Position numbers and translations under genes: made by a program. Shown piece after piece: positions 17,525-26,825 of a stretch of DNA of 64,000 nucleotides. The DNA lies in contig NC_015717.1 in NCBI RefSeq assembly GCF_000253295.1, positions 2,852,001-2,916,000 of the forward strand. The letters are read 5' to 3'. The stretch is from Hyphomicrobium sp. MC1 (GTDB taxonomy: Bacteria > Pseudomonadota > Alphaproteobacteria > Rhizobiales > Hyphomicrobiaceae). Position 1 is the stretch's first letter. Each line of letters opens with the position of its first letter. The notes below the pieces were generated by a model that worked only from the letters and a program-made list of their open reading frames with translations, ran no database searches and had not been told where the DNA came from.

Positions 17525-18145
17525 ATGCGGGTTCTGCTTTCAGAACGTGTGGCGATCACGACATGCGCATGCCTCGTGACCGCCGTCTCGTTCGCCGCAT
17601 TTGATAGCGAACGCGCGATCATATCGTGCGTCCTCGGCTGGGCAATGCTGGCAATCGCGGCCAGCGACGCGAAGCGTTTTATCATCCCGGATGTTTTGTC
17701 GCTGCCGGCAATTCCCTTGGGCCTGCTCGCTACAGGCCTCAGCAACGAGACGGTAGGCGCGGGGCAAACAGCGCTCGAACACACCATTGCGGCCGTCGCT
17801 GCGTTCGGCCTGCTTTGGTTGGTACGGCATGCATATCATTTCTCGAGGCAAGCCCACGGACTAGGATTGGGAGACGTGAAGCTCGGCGCGGTCGCTGGTG
17901 CTTGGCTTGGCGTACAGGGCGCCACGAATGCATTGCTGCTGGCGTGTCTCCTGGCGTTGACCTACGCGTTCGGACTGAGCGTTCTCACCCGCCGGCCGTT
18001 GAGCCGAACCAGCGTTTTGCCGCTCGGCGTGTTCCTCGCGCCCGCAATCTGGATAACCTGGTGTGTCACGGGGCCGGCCGTTCCGTCGATGGCACCGGAT
18101 GAAGGATCGTCTCTTTACTTGATCGTTCCCTCGCCGATCGGATGA
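17525..18145 (+). CDS. Type IV prepilin-like leader peptidase (A24 family, short form)
   Basis: This inner-membrane aspartyl protease would cleave the leader of the type II pseudopilins encoded nearby (GspG-K). The two catalytic aspartates are seen in SDAKRFIIPD and in the GLGLGDVKLG motif. At 206 residues it lacks the N-terminal methyltransferase-type cytoplasmic domain with Cys pairs found in GspO/PilD, and so resembles the short CpaA/TadV form. The ATG at 17525 is preferred over TTG 17507, which would overlap the previous gene. Its 3' end overlaps the end of gspD on the other strand by 31 bases. Confidence 0.85.
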   Translation: MRVLLSERVAITTCACLVTAVSFAAFDSERAIISCVLGWAMLAIAASDAKRFIIPDVLSLPAIPLGLLATGLSNETVGAGQTALEHTIAAVAAFGLLWLVRHAYHFSRQAHGLGLGDVKLGAVAGAWLGVQGATNALLLACLLALTYAFGLSVLTRRPLSRTSVLPLGVFLAPAIWITWCVTGPAVPSMAPDEGSSLYLIVPSPIG

Positions 18146-20448
18146 CCTGCCATTTCACCCGGTGTAATGCGCGCGTCCCAAGCGGCAGGCCTCGGCGCCA
18201 AAGAGTTCATGCTCGCGCGTAAAGCTTCGGCAGCGTCGCTTGCGTCCTCCGGGTTGCGTATCACCGTCGGACGAATGAAGACGATAAGCTCCGTTCTGAC
18301 TCGCGAGTTATCGGTTTCTCCGCCAAGAACATCGCCGAGATAAGGAATTTTATTCAAGACAGGGATACTTGATTTTGAGCGGTTGACCTCTTCCCGGATC
18401 ATTCCTCCCAGAACAACCATCTGGCCGCTTTGCACGGCAACGGTGCTTGTTACACGCCGTTGAGAAATTGTCGGCGTGAGCGAGGCGCTGGCGCTGGACT
18501 GGCCCGTCGGATTTTCAACAGCGCTCACCTCCTGTTGGATTTCCATCGTCACAAGGCCGTTGCTGTTGATGCGCGGCGTCACATTAAGAATGACGCCGGT
18601 ATTCTTGAACTCGATTTCGTTGACGGTAGGTGAGTCGGGATTGATGACGCTTTGTGCCTCACGGGTGATGATCGGCACCTGATCCCCAACCTCTAAGGTG
18701 GCTTGCTGATTGTGAAGCACGACGACCGATGGCGAGGACACAACCCGAACGGCGGTCTCCTTGGCAAGCGCGTCGATGATTACACGCGGGTCGTTGCCGA
18801 TGCTCCCTGCGATGAGATTCAGCCCCGGTGTGACGGGCGCGATCGCGAGCGCATCGGACGTGCTGAAACCAATCGCGCCCGCCTTACCGTGATTTTTTTG
18901 AAGGAAGAACTGCACACCATACTGGAGATTATCGTTCAACGTGACCTCGGCCAGCGTGGCATTAATAAGGACTTGCAACGGCGGCTGATCAACGCGCGAG
19001 AGGATCTGCATGATCTTTTTGTAGTTTCGTTCCGAAGCTCGGATGAGGAGCTTGTTATTGCGTTCATCCGGCGTAATGCGCACCAGATCCGAATTTCCCT
19101 CCGCGCCCCCTACGCTCGGCGTCTCTTCAGTCGAAGTATCATCAGAAGCCGACGTGAGCGGTGGTGCGCTCTTTAGAGGACCGCTCGAAGAGCTCGATGA
19201 TGATGAGTCTCCGTTATTGCCGAAACCACTGGTGCTTCCAAGGGATGAGCCGCTTGCGCTGCTGCCGAAGCTGCTACCAAATGCGCCCCCGTCCGACGAC
19301 CCAAGGCCTCCGCCTCCTCCGGCGCTTGTCGCTCGCGAAGCCGAAAGGCTCGGTGAAACCTCTTTTTCTTCGGCGCCTCTGCCCGTGGCGCTCGATCCCG
19401 AGAACGCAGCAGTGAGCAGTTGCGCGAGGTCTTTTGCGCGGCCATTCTCAACTCTATAGACATAATAATTATTGTCATCTGCTCCACTGTGGTCCAAACG
19501 GGAGATCCACTGCCCGACCTTGTCGATCGTTTGAGAGCGTGGCGCCAAAGCGAGTATCGCATTGAGACGGGCAATAGACTGAAAACGGACCATGCCCTTT
19601 CCCTGACGGTCGAGCTGAAAGACTTTCTGCAGTTCTTTGATGACGTCGTCCGGAGCTGCGTTACTGAGTTTAAAAATTCCGGCAGACTGCCCTTTCATCC
19701 AGTCCACATCGAACATCGCGATGATATCGACGACCGACTGCCTGACCTGGCTCGAGCCCCGCACGAACAAGAGATTGTTGTAGACGCTTGCTCTCAGATC
19801 GTCCTGCTTGACCATCAGACCATCGAGCATGCGCATCATTGCTTCGGGCGCTACATATCTTAGTGCAAAGATCGAGACGCCGTAACCCGCGCCTACTTGA
19901 TGACTCTCACGAACATAATCAAAGGCGGCGATACCCTGTTGATGGGCATCAGCCTCGGGGACGATGCGATAGACATTATTCTCGATCAGCAATGCGGCGT
20001 GGTTCGTCGCAAGGACGCTTTCGAGAATTGAGATCAGCTCGACGCGCGTAACAGGCCCACCCGTTGAAAGCGTAACACGGCCCTCGATGTGGGAATCGAA
20101 GACATATGTGAGGCCAAGTGTATCCTTGAGGATCGCTTTCGCCAGATCGGCGAGTTCGGTGTCCACGAAGTTGAACTCGTAACCAGCCTCCGATTTGCTG
20201 ACCCCGGGATTTGCTAGGCGAAATGCTTGATTATCGACGCGATTGTCGCCCGGAAATTTCTCGGTGACGCTGCCGGTTCTGATCGAAACAGGTTGACGGC
20301 CGTAGCTGCTAGAACGTGCGGGAGACAGGTCGGCATTTGACAGTTTCGCCATTTCGTCCGGCGGCTCAATCATAGGCTTATCCAACGACGAGCAACCTGA
20401 AACGCAAATCGTCAGCCCAATGAGGCCCATCGTCTTCCACCAAATCAT
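18115..20448 (-). CDS. gspD: Type II secretion system secretin GspD (lipoprotein)
   Basis: GspD forms the outer-membrane gate of the type II system. The ATG at 20448 follows GGGGAAG and opens a lipoprotein signal (MIWWKTMGLIGLTICVSGC, Cys19). Periplasmic N domains follow (N0 about 85-160, FVDTELADLAKAILKDTLG, then N1-N3). The secretin core is at about 540-760 (VPIITREAQS, GVILNVTPRI, VLGGMI). About residues 345-440 form a Gly/Ser-rich insertion inside the N3 region, longer than in classical secretins. An N-terminal lipid on the secretin could replace a separate pilotin, and no gspS-like gene was seen. It is divergent to gspE, and its tail overlaps the prepilin peptidase. Confidence 0.95.
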   Translation of the reverse strand: MIWWKTMGLIGLTICVSGCSSLDKPMIEPPDEMAKLSNADLSPARSSSYGRQPVSIRTGSVTEKFPGDNRVDNQAFRLANPGVSKSEAGYEFNFVDTELADLAKAILKDTLGLTYVFDSHIEGRVTLSTGGPVTRVELISILESVLATNHAALLIENNVYRIVPEADAHQQGIAAFDYVRESHQVGAGYGVSIFALRYVAPEAMMRMLDGLMVKQDDLRASVYNNLLFVRGSSQVRQSVVDIIAMFDVDWMKGQSAGIFKLSNAAPDDVIKELQKVFQLDRQGKGMVRFQSIARLNAILALAPRSQTIDKVGQWISRLDHSGADDNNYYVYRVENGRAKDLAQLLTAAFSGSSATGRGAEEKEVSPSLSASRATSAGGGGGLGSSDGGAFGSSFGSSASGSSLGSTSGFGNNGDSSSSSSSSGPLKSAPPLTSASDDTSTEETPSVGGAEGNSDLVRITPDERNNKLLIRASERNYKKIMQILSRVDQPPLQVLINATLAEVTLNDNLQYGVQFFLQKNHGKAGAIGFSTSDALAIAPVTPGLNLIAGSIGNDPRVIIDALAKETAVRVVSSPSVVVLHNQQATLEVGDQVPIITREAQSVINPDSPTVNEIEFKNTGVILNVTPRINSNGLVTMEIQQEVSAVENPTGQSSASASLTPTISQRRVTSTVAVQSGQMVVLGGMIREEVNRSKSSIPVLNKIPYLGDVLGGETDNSRVRTELIVFIRPTVIRNPEDASDAAEALRASMNSLAPRPAAWDARITPGEMAGHPIGEGTIK

Positions 20449-20871
20449 CAACGCTTCCCCCGTCGACACAACTACGCGACGTCTTTTCCTTCTTCGCGCT
20501 GCCGCGAAGAACACTGCGATGAATGCAGCACTTGGCTCTTGTCGGCCACTCGACTCGCTTCTTCCGCAACATAGCGATCCAACGAAGGCGTTCGCAGATT
20601 TTTCAGTTACCGCGCTTGTTTGCGACCACCTCTGTTGCGGTCGCGATACGATTTTCTATCCTTAGATCAAACACGAATTGCATACAGTGCACTCGTTTGG
20701 CCCTCAGTGCACAGCATGTCCATTTCGTGCTTCGAGCCTTGACGAAAATTCACACTTATCGAATTTATTTGAGAGCATCATCTGCTCGCGAACACCAAAG
20801 TGACTTATAGCTAAGTGTTCATGTCTTCTAATCGGAAACGGATCGGGGCCATCTGCTTCGCGGAGTTGAAG
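20449..20871. other. Divergent control region of gspD and gspE
   Basis: These 423 bases separate the two type II transcripts. Short open frames here have no supporting features. The notable element is a pair of CAGTGCAC repeats at 20685-20712. Confidence 0.65.
20685..20712. promoter_or_regulatory. Paired CAGTGCAC repeat, candidate operator
   Basis: CAGTGCAC occurs at 20685-20692 and again at 20705-20712, exactly 20 bases apart, i.e. two helical turns. Each copy contains the palindrome GTGCAC. The pair lies between the divergent gspD and gspE genes, 160 bases before gspE and 240 from gspD. Confidence 0.45.
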
Positions 20872-22533
20872 ATGAGTGGTAGCTTCGAAGAATTCCTTCT
20901 CAGCGAGCGCCTCGTTACGCAGAGCGACATCGATAGCGTCGCGAAGTTTCGGCAGGAAACCGGCGCCTCTATCTTCTCGGCCTTGCGCAAGGCCTCCGGC
21001 GTCCAATCACAGGTTTTGGTTCGCGCTATTGCTGATTACCACAGGGTTCCTCGCGTGGATGAAGCGGAGTGGACGCGGTATCCTCCCATACGGGCCAATC
21101 TCTCGCCGGCCTTCCTACGTGAGAACAAAGTCTGCCCCCTGGGAGAGACCGAGGATGGCGTCCTTGTGGCCATGGAGGATCCCTCCGATGTCCAATCGAT
21201 CAATGCGCTGCGCATCGCGCTAGAAAAAGAAATCCTTCCGCGCGTCGCTGCGGCGGAAGACATCCTCGCCGCTATCGAACGCGCCGTTCGGGAACGTGGC
21301 ACTGCCACCATTTGGCAAGACGTCGGCAATGCAGAAGCCGGCGCGGACGACGTTGAACACCTACGCGACATGGCACTCGGCGCACCGGTGGTCCGCTATG
21401 TCAACCAGATGATCCAGCACGCCGTGCATGCGCGAGCGACCGACATTCACATCGAGCCATTTGATGGTCGCGTTGCGATCAGGATCCGTGTCGACGGTAT
21501 GCTGCGAGACGTCTCGCCGCCGCCGGCCCAGATGTCGAAGGCTGTCGTGTCGCGCGTAAAAATTCTTTCGGGTCTAAACATCGCCGAACGCCGCCTTCCT
21601 CAGGATGGCCGTGCCAGAATTCGCATCAATGAACATCGGCTGGATCTGCGCATCGCAACGATTCCGACCATTCACGGCGAGGCCGTAGCGATCCGCCTTC
21701 TCGACAATGTGAGGCGCATGCTCGATTTTGCGCCGCTAGGCTTCAATGCTCGAGACGAAGCGGAAATCCGAAAGCATCTATCGGCGCCTTATGGTTTGAT
21801 GTTGGTTACCGGACCGACCGGCTCGGGAAAAACCACGACGCTGGCAACCGCGCTATCTCTACTCAATAAATCTCATCGGAAGATCCTTACAATCGAGGAT
21901 CCGATCGAATACGAACTCGACGGCGTCAACCAAACTCAAGCGAAGCCCTCGATTGGATTGACGTTCGCGGATGCGCTGCGTTCATTTCTTCGTCACGATC
22001 CCGACGTCCTAATGGTGGGCGAGATGCGCGATGGTGAAACTGCGAGCATTGCGATCCACGCAGCACTGACCGGCCATCTCGTGCTGTCAACATTGCATAC
22101 AAATACCGCCGCGGGCGCGGTTCCGAGGCTTCTCGACATGGGCATCGATGCCTTCCTTCTTGCATCATCACTCAGGTGCGTGATCGGCCAGCGGCTGGTT
22201 CGCGTTCTATGCGACCACTGCAAACGGCCATCTCGTGAACCGCTGTCTCTCGGGCGAGGTGGTTCAGAGGTCCGCGCCGAAGATCAGCATTGGGAAGCAG
22301 TCGGTTGCGAGCGATGTTTCGGCACTGGATATGCCGGCCGTATCGTTATCGCCGAAGTGCTCAGCATCGATGACGAGATTCGAAATCTCATCCGACCGGA
22401 TGCTCAAATGGCACAGATCGAAGCCTTGGGACGCAGCAAGGGCATGACCACGATGATCATGGATGGTCTTGCGAAGTGCCGATCCGGCAAGACAACACAG
22501 GAAGAAGTTCGGCGGGTCGCACTCGACATCTAA
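20872..22533 (+). CDS. gspE: Type II secretion ATPase GspE
   Basis: GspE is the cytoplasmic hexameric ATPase that drives pseudopilus assembly. The N-terminal domain (about 1-130) binds GspL. The Walker A box GPTGSGKTTT is near residue 313, Asp-box and His-box segments surround it, and the Walker B-like VLMVGEMRDGETA is near 380. A four-Cys zinc site, CDHC...CERC, spans about 446-482. Length is 553 residues. I chose the ATG at 20872 (MSGSFEEF), which has GGAG seven bases upstream, rather than ATG 20815. It heads the plus-strand type II operon; gspF begins 99 bases after its stop. Confidence 0.95.
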   Translation: MSGSFEEFLLSERLVTQSDIDSVAKFRQETGASIFSALRKASGVQSQVLVRAIADYHRVPRVDEAEWTRYPPIRANLSPAFLRENKVCPLGETEDGVLVAMEDPSDVQSINALRIALEKEILPRVAAAEDILAAIERAVRERGTATIWQDVGNAEAGADDVEHLRDMALGAPVVRYVNQMIQHAVHARATDIHIEPFDGRVAIRIRVDGMLRDVSPPPAQMSKAVVSRVKILSGLNIAERRLPQDGRARIRINEHRLDLRIATIPTIHGEAVAIRLLDNVRRMLDFAPLGFNARDEAEIRKHLSAPYGLMLVTGPTGSGKTTTLATALSLLNKSHRKILTIEDPIEYELDGVNQTQAKPSIGLTFADALRSFLRHDPDVLMVGEMRDGETASIAIHAALTGHLVLSTLHTNTAAGAVPRLLDMGIDAFLLASSLRCVIGQRLVRVLCDHCKRPSREPLSLGRGGSEVRAEDQHWEAVGCERCFGTGYAGRIVIAEVLSIDDEIRNLIRPDAQMAQIEALGRSKGMTTMIMDGLAKCRSGKTTQEEVRRVALDI

Positions 22534-22632
22534 TGCGGCGCAGCCGCCAAGCAAGAACAAACAACTGGAGAAACGCCATGGGAGCATTCGGGACGTCAAA
22601 TCGTTCAGACCAACTGATCGCTTAGGCGAAGC

Positions 22633-23841
22633 ATGCTTTTTCACTACAAGGCGCTTACACGCGCGGGTACGAACTTGATCGGCGAAATGGAAGCGCAGAG
22701 TCGCGCAACCGTTCTCGAAGATTTGCATCAGCTTGGGCATTTTCCGATCGAAGTTACTGAGATCAAGGCATCGGCTTCCGGGTCTGTGGCGGCGCCGTCT
22801 TTTTTTTCCGGGCAGCCGTCGGGCAAGCAGATCACCATGTTTACGCGCGAGTTGAGCATGCTTCTCAAAGCCGGATTGCCGCTCGATCAAGCGCTCTCAT
22901 TTCTCGAGCGCGATGCCGGTTCCAAATCTCTGGGTAAGCTGATCGGACGGGTGGGATCGGAAATCAACAGCGGCAAAAGCCTCTACGAAGCCATGAGTCG
23001 GCAGGGTGCGGCTTTCCCGCCAATATATGCGCGCATGGTTCGCGTCGCGGAAGCCAGCGGCACACTCGAAACGGTATTGGAGCGCATAGCTGCCGGGCGT
23101 GAGAAAGTGCAAAAGCTCAAAAGCATGGCGATTTCCGAAATCCTCTATCCGTGTCTTCTTATTGTCATGGCCATCGCTGCGGTCACGGTGATGCTTACTG
23201 TCGTCGTGCCGCGCTTCAAGGACATGATCGGAGATGCCGGCACGCAGGTTCCCGATCAAGCCCGCATGGTGATTGCGGCGTCCGATTGGTTGCTTGCAAA
23301 CTGGCAATATCTGCTCGCATGCCTTGCCAGCCTCCTTTTTCTCGTTGCGATCAGCTGGTCGAAAATTCGTGGCGCGGCCGAAAGCATACTTATGCGCCTG
23401 CCCCTTGTCGGCACCATTCTTCAACTTACGCTCACTGTTCGATTTTGCAGGACGCTCGGCATGCTGATCGAAAATGGCGTCGACCTACCCTCTGCAATGA
23501 AATTGGCAAGCGACGTCATCGGAAACAAGAAGGCAGCCGCGGCGCTCAACAGCTCTTACGATGCGCTTCGCAAAGGTCGAAGTTTCTTGGAGCCGATTTC
23601 CACAGCCGGCCTATTTCCGCCGGTCCTCATCAACATGCTGCGGGTCGGAGAAGAAACCGGAAGCCTCGCCACCTCACTCCTGCATATGGCGGAGGTCTTC
23701 GAAGAGAAGTTGGAACGGACAGTCGAGCGCACGTTCACGATCTTCGAGCCCGTCATCATTCTTTTGGTGAGCGGCATCATCGCCTTCATCATCGTTTCTA
23801 TCCTGAGTGCCGTCATCAGCATCAACGATCTCGCCGTATGA
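22633..23841 (+). CDS. gspF: Type II secretion inner-membrane platform protein GspF
   Basis: GspF is the polytopic platform around which the ATPase and pseudopilus are arranged. The 402-residue protein has the expected two repeats of the T2SS-F helical domain (TRELSMLLKAGLPLDQAL near 75, and TVRFCRTLGMLIENGVDLPSAM near 275), with three membrane spans at about 170, 220 and 375. The N-terminus MLFHYKALTRAG is typical. The stop TGA overlaps an ATGA at the start of gspG, supporting coupled translation. Confidence 0.95.
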   Translation: MLFHYKALTRAGTNLIGEMEAQSRATVLEDLHQLGHFPIEVTEIKASASGSVAAPSFFSGQPSGKQITMFTRELSMLLKAGLPLDQALSFLERDAGSKSLGKLIGRVGSEINSGKSLYEAMSRQGAAFPPIYARMVRVAEASGTLETVLERIAAGREKVQKLKSMAISEILYPCLLIVMAIAAVTVMLTVVVPRFKDMIGDAGTQVPDQARMVIAASDWLLANWQYLLACLASLLFLVAISWSKIRGAAESILMRLPLVGTILQLTLTVRFCRTLGMLIENGVDLPSAMKLASDVIGNKKAAAALNSSYDALRKGRSFLEPISTAGLFPPVLINMLRVGEETGSLATSLLHMAEVFEEKLERTVERTFTIFEPVIILLVSGIIAFIIVSILSAVISINDLAV

Positions 23842-23849
23842 GAGGAAGC

Positions 23850-24335
23850 ATGAACGCAATCATCGCCCTTCTGGAAACCGCGCGAGAGGCGCTCGACGTC
23901 AGGACGAGACAGCCGACGTCTCGCTCGGGAGAAGCCGGCTTCACTCTGATCGAGTTATTGGTCGTGATGATGATCCTCGTGCTGTTGGCGAGCCTCGTGG
24001 CGCCCCGCGTCATCGGCTACGTCGGCAGTTCCCGAACAAAGTCGGCGAAAGTGCAGATCGAAAGCTTCGGCACATCGCTTGAACTCTACAAGCTCGACAT
24101 CGGCCGTTATCCAGATCAACGCGAAGGGCTGAACGCGCTCGTACAGCGGCCCACCGACCTTCCCTCGTGGAACGGTCCATATCTCAAGAAGGAGAAAGTT
24201 CCGCTCGATCCGTGGGGCCAGCCGTACATCTATCGCTATCCGGGTAAGCACGGCGCTTTCGACATCATTACGCTAGGCGCCGATCGCAAAGAAGGCGGTG
24301 AAGGCGAGGACCGGGATGTCACAAGCTGGCAATAG
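23850..24335 (+). CDS. gspG: Major pseudopilin GspG
   Basis: GspG is the main subunit of the periplasmic pseudopilus. The prepilin site is SGEAG-FTLIELLVVM with Glu at +5 and a long hydrophobic helix, followed by the conserved GspG body (YKLDIGRYPDQREGL, DPWGQPYIYRYPGKHG, FDIITLGADRKEGGEG), which contributes the calcium-binding region. The leader before the cleavage site is unusually long (about 30 residues). The ATG at 23850 has AGAGGA just upstream; an alternative ATG at 23838 overlaps the gspF stop. Confidence 0.95.
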   Translation: MNAIIALLETAREALDVRTRQPTSRSGEAGFTLIELLVVMMILVLLASLVAPRVIGYVGSSRTKSAKVQIESFGTSLELYKLDIGRYPDQREGLNALVQRPTDLPSWNGPYLKKEKVPLDPWGQPYIYRYPGKHGAFDIITLGADRKEGGEGEDRDVTSWQ

Positions 24336-24798
24336 AGATCGAAGTTTGAACGCTGCCAGCGAAGCGGGTTTCACCCTGATTGAAATGCTGGCGGTGCTCG
24401 TCATTATCGCGTTGGCCGCGGCTGCCGTTTCGACCCTTTACAGAGCGCCTTCTGGAGCTTCGCAGGTCAAGACCGCTGCACTTTTAGCTGCGTCGCGCCT
24501 TCGTGATCTCAGATCAGGCGCGATGACGACCGGAATCGAAACCATTGCGGAAATCGATACCTCAAATCGCATTCTCAGTTTCGGTTCCCGGACTGCTCCG
24601 ATCCAGCTGTCATCGGCCATCGTACTCGAAGTGACCTCGGCCGACAGCGAGAGGCGTTCCGATTTCGTCTCGGGCATACGGTTTTTTCCAAATGGGGGCT
24701 CCACAGGGGGCGCCATAGTCTTCAGATCCAGAGGCGCTGCGTATGAACTGCGGATTAATTGGCTTACCGGCCGCGTGTCGACGACGCTCATCAATTGA
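24316..24798 (+). CDS. gspH: Minor pseudopilin GspH
   Basis: The protein has the prepilin motif SEAG-FTLIEMLAVLVII and a 160-residue length, with a small beta domain typical of GspH/FimT. It is expected to sit near the pseudopilus tip or body. It starts inside the end of gspG (20-base overlap) with an AGGA ribosome site, and the gspI start lies inside its own 3' end. The GTG at 24298 is a possible alternative start. Confidence 0.85.
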   Translation: MSQAGNRDRSLNAASEAGFTLIEMLAVLVIIALAAAAVSTLYRAPSGASQVKTAALLAASRLRDLRSGAMTTGIETIAEIDTSNRILSFGSRTAPIQLSSAIVLEVTSADSERRSDFVSGIRFFPNGGSTGGAIVFRSRGAAYELRINWLTGRVSTTLIN

Positions 24799-25183
24799 AG
24801 GCGTGTCGTCATCCGAGGAAGGATTCACACTATTTGAGACGTTGATTGCGCTTTTAGTTGTATCAATCGGGCTGGTTAGCCTCTTTGCTGCACAAACTCA
24901 GGCAATCAAAACAGCGGGCATCTCCGCCGATTACGTGCAGGCACGGATCATCGCGCAAGGCCTTCTCTCCGAGACGATGGGTAATCCAAAGCCAGCGGGG
25001 GCTTCAGCCGGGATTAACTCGGGGTTTCGATGGTCAATCGACGTCACTCCCGAAACGGAAGGCTGGGCTCATATTCCGGCGCGCGATGACTGGAAACTCT
25101 TTCACGTTCGTGTTCGCGTCTTGATAGGCGGCGGACGCCAGGTGGAACTCAATTCGCTGAAGCTTGGACGGACCCATGGCTGA
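24743..25183 (+). CDS. gspI: Minor pseudopilin GspI
   Basis: The prepilin motif is SSEEG-FTLFETLIALLVVSIGLV, followed by a short globular domain of about 100 residues that matches GspI in length and position. With GspJ and GspK it should form the pseudopilus tip. The ATG at 24743 gives 146 residues and a 56-base overlap with gspH; a GTG at 24803 would give a shorter leader. The downstream gspJ start overlaps by 8 bases. Confidence 0.87.
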   Translation: MNCGLIGLPAACRRRSSIEGVSSSEEGFTLFETLIALLVVSIGLVSLFAAQTQAIKTAGISADYVQARIIAQGLLSETMGNPKPAGASAGINSGFRWSIDVTPETEGWAHIPARDDWKLFHVRVRVLIGGGRQVELNSLKLGRTHG

Positions 25184-25916
25184 TCCTTTAAGACCTCCTG
25201 AAGACCACGCACAGAGCGGCTTTACGCTCATCGAATTACTCGTGAGTCTTACCATCATGACGACGATACTCGGAATCGTCGGCTCAGCTTTGCGAACCCT
25301 TTCGAAAAACTGGGAGACCAATGCCGATCGGATCGAACGCTTGGAAATGATTTCGAGGGCTTATGATATTTTCGTGCGCGACGTTTCGGGCCTTCGACGA
25401 ATAGTACGCCGCACAGACAACGGGGGTGCATTCGTTTTTACCGGATCTCCCCACGGCCTCTCCTTCGTCACGACCGAGCCTGCTTACCCGACCAATCCTG
25501 GCCTGTATTTTTTAAACTACAGGGTCGAAGTGAACGGCCCGCAAGCAGATCTGCTTCGGGAGCGCGCCCCCTACACCAAAGCTCTTGCAAAATTCCCCGG
25601 CGCTACACCAGCCAATTCCGTGCCCATCGTCCAAGGCGCCTTCAAGTATCATTTTTCGTACGCTCTCCGCACCAAATCGAGCGCCAAGTGGCAGGAGAAA
25701 TGGGTGAAGACTAACCGCATGCCGGATCTGATCCGCCTCGAAATTCAAAATTCTCAAACAGGAGCACTTATCGCTCCACCCTTTGTGGCGTCGTTGCGCA
25801 CAGACGCCGAACTCAAATGCCTATCGGAGGGCTCCGACGAATGCAGCGCCCGTTCTAAAGGGGTGTTGGGCCAGGACGAGCACGCGCAGGGAGCGCTTGA
25901 GTCAGGAGAGCACTAA
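25176..25916 (+). CDS. gspJ: Minor pseudopilin GspJ
   Basis: The prepilin motif is AQSG-FTLIELLVSLTIMTT, then a 200-residue beta-rich domain (YDIFVRDVSGLRRIV, FVTTEPAYP). At 246 residues, it fits GspJ. I use ATG 25176 (MADPLRPPE) instead of TTG 25164. The C-terminal tail (residues about 215-246) is charged and Cys-containing, which is uncommon. The stop is followed three bases later by the gspK start. Confidence 0.88.
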   Translation: MADPLRPPEDHAQSGFTLIELLVSLTIMTTILGIVGSALRTLSKNWETNADRIERLEMISRAYDIFVRDVSGLRRIVRRTDNGGAFVFTGSPHGLSFVTTEPAYPTNPGLYFLNYRVEVNGPQADLLRERAPYTKALAKFPGATPANSVPIVQGAFKYHFSYALRTKSSAKWQEKWVKTNRMPDLIRLEIQNSQTGALIAPPFVASLRTDAELKCLSEGSDECSARSKGVLGQDEHAQGALESGEH

Positions 25917-25919
25917 ATC

Positions 25920-26825
25920 ATGACCGAAATCTCTCCCACGCCGGTTTCATCGCGCCAAGACGGCATCATCATGCTTGTGGTGCTCTGGATGCTGACGTCG
26001 GCGGTGATACTGGTTGCTTCGTTCAACGGAGCTGCGAGGAGCGGCGCAGCTTCGGGCGCATCGGAAGTCGGTCTTTCCAAGTCCGAAGCCTTGCTCGATG
26101 CAGGTTTGGAACTCGCGGCGGCCCATCTTCTCGATCAGGATGAAGCTCGGAGATGGCAGGGCAACGGCAAGAAACAATCTATCATCTTCGCGGGAGCAGA
26201 GCTTTCGATCGAGGCGTGGGACGCAAACGGGCTCGTCGATCTCAATAAAAGCGACCGCAAACTCATCAAAGCCGTCTTCCAGTCGATCACTCACTCGGCG
26301 AACAGTGCGGAGCGATACACGAGCGCGATCATGGACGAACGCGAAGCGCAAACCAATGAGCCCACCCCCCAAACTATTGGTGTACAAGCGGCGGGCATGA
26401 ATACGTTCCCGGATATGCAGCCCTTCGCCGATGTCTGGCAGCTCGTGCAGCTTGCGCAAATCCCGAGGAACGTCGTGCGTGATGCCGCTCCATACTTCAC
26501 CGTCTACAGCCGCGATGGCACGATCGACCCACGGGCAGCACCCGAGACGGTGTTGACATCCATTCCGGGCGTCACCGACGCAGACCTCGTAAAGCTTCGC
26601 TACGCGAACGCCAGCGCGCTGAGCGACCTGATACAGAAATCCGACGGGCTTTTGACGGATCAGAGCGGCCCCGCTTACATCGTGAAAGTGCAGTGTCATC
26701 GGCCGCAAGACGAATATGATGTTACACGGACGTATGCGATTCTCGTCGGCATTGACCCATCCGCGCCGTATCGCCTTCTTGCCAAGTGGCCGCCAACGTC
26801 GACCCCAGCCAGGAGGTCACTGTGA
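25920..26825 (+). CDS. gspK: Minor pseudopilin GspK
   Basis: GspK caps the pseudopilus tip and lacks Glu at +5 of the mature form, as here: QDG-IIMLVVLWMLTSAVIL. The large helical insertion of about 100 residues typical of GspK follows (ANGLVDLNKSDRKLI, with the SAM-like IPGVTDADLVKLR near residue 215). At 301 residues, its length is normal. Its stop overlaps the start codon of gspL. Confidence 0.92.
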   Translation: MTEISPTPVSSRQDGIIMLVVLWMLTSAVILVASFNGAARSGAASGASEVGLSKSEALLDAGLELAAAHLLDQDEARRWQGNGKKQSIIFAGAELSIEAWDANGLVDLNKSDRKLIKAVFQSITHSANSAERYTSAIMDEREAQTNEPTPQTIGVQAAGMNTFPDMQPFADVWQLVQLAQIPRNVVRDAAPYFTVYSRDGTIDPRAAPETVLTSIPGVTDADLVKLRYANASALSDLIQKSDGLLTDQSGPAYIVKVQCHRPQDEYDVTRTYAILVGIDPSAPYRLLAKWPPTSTPARRSL

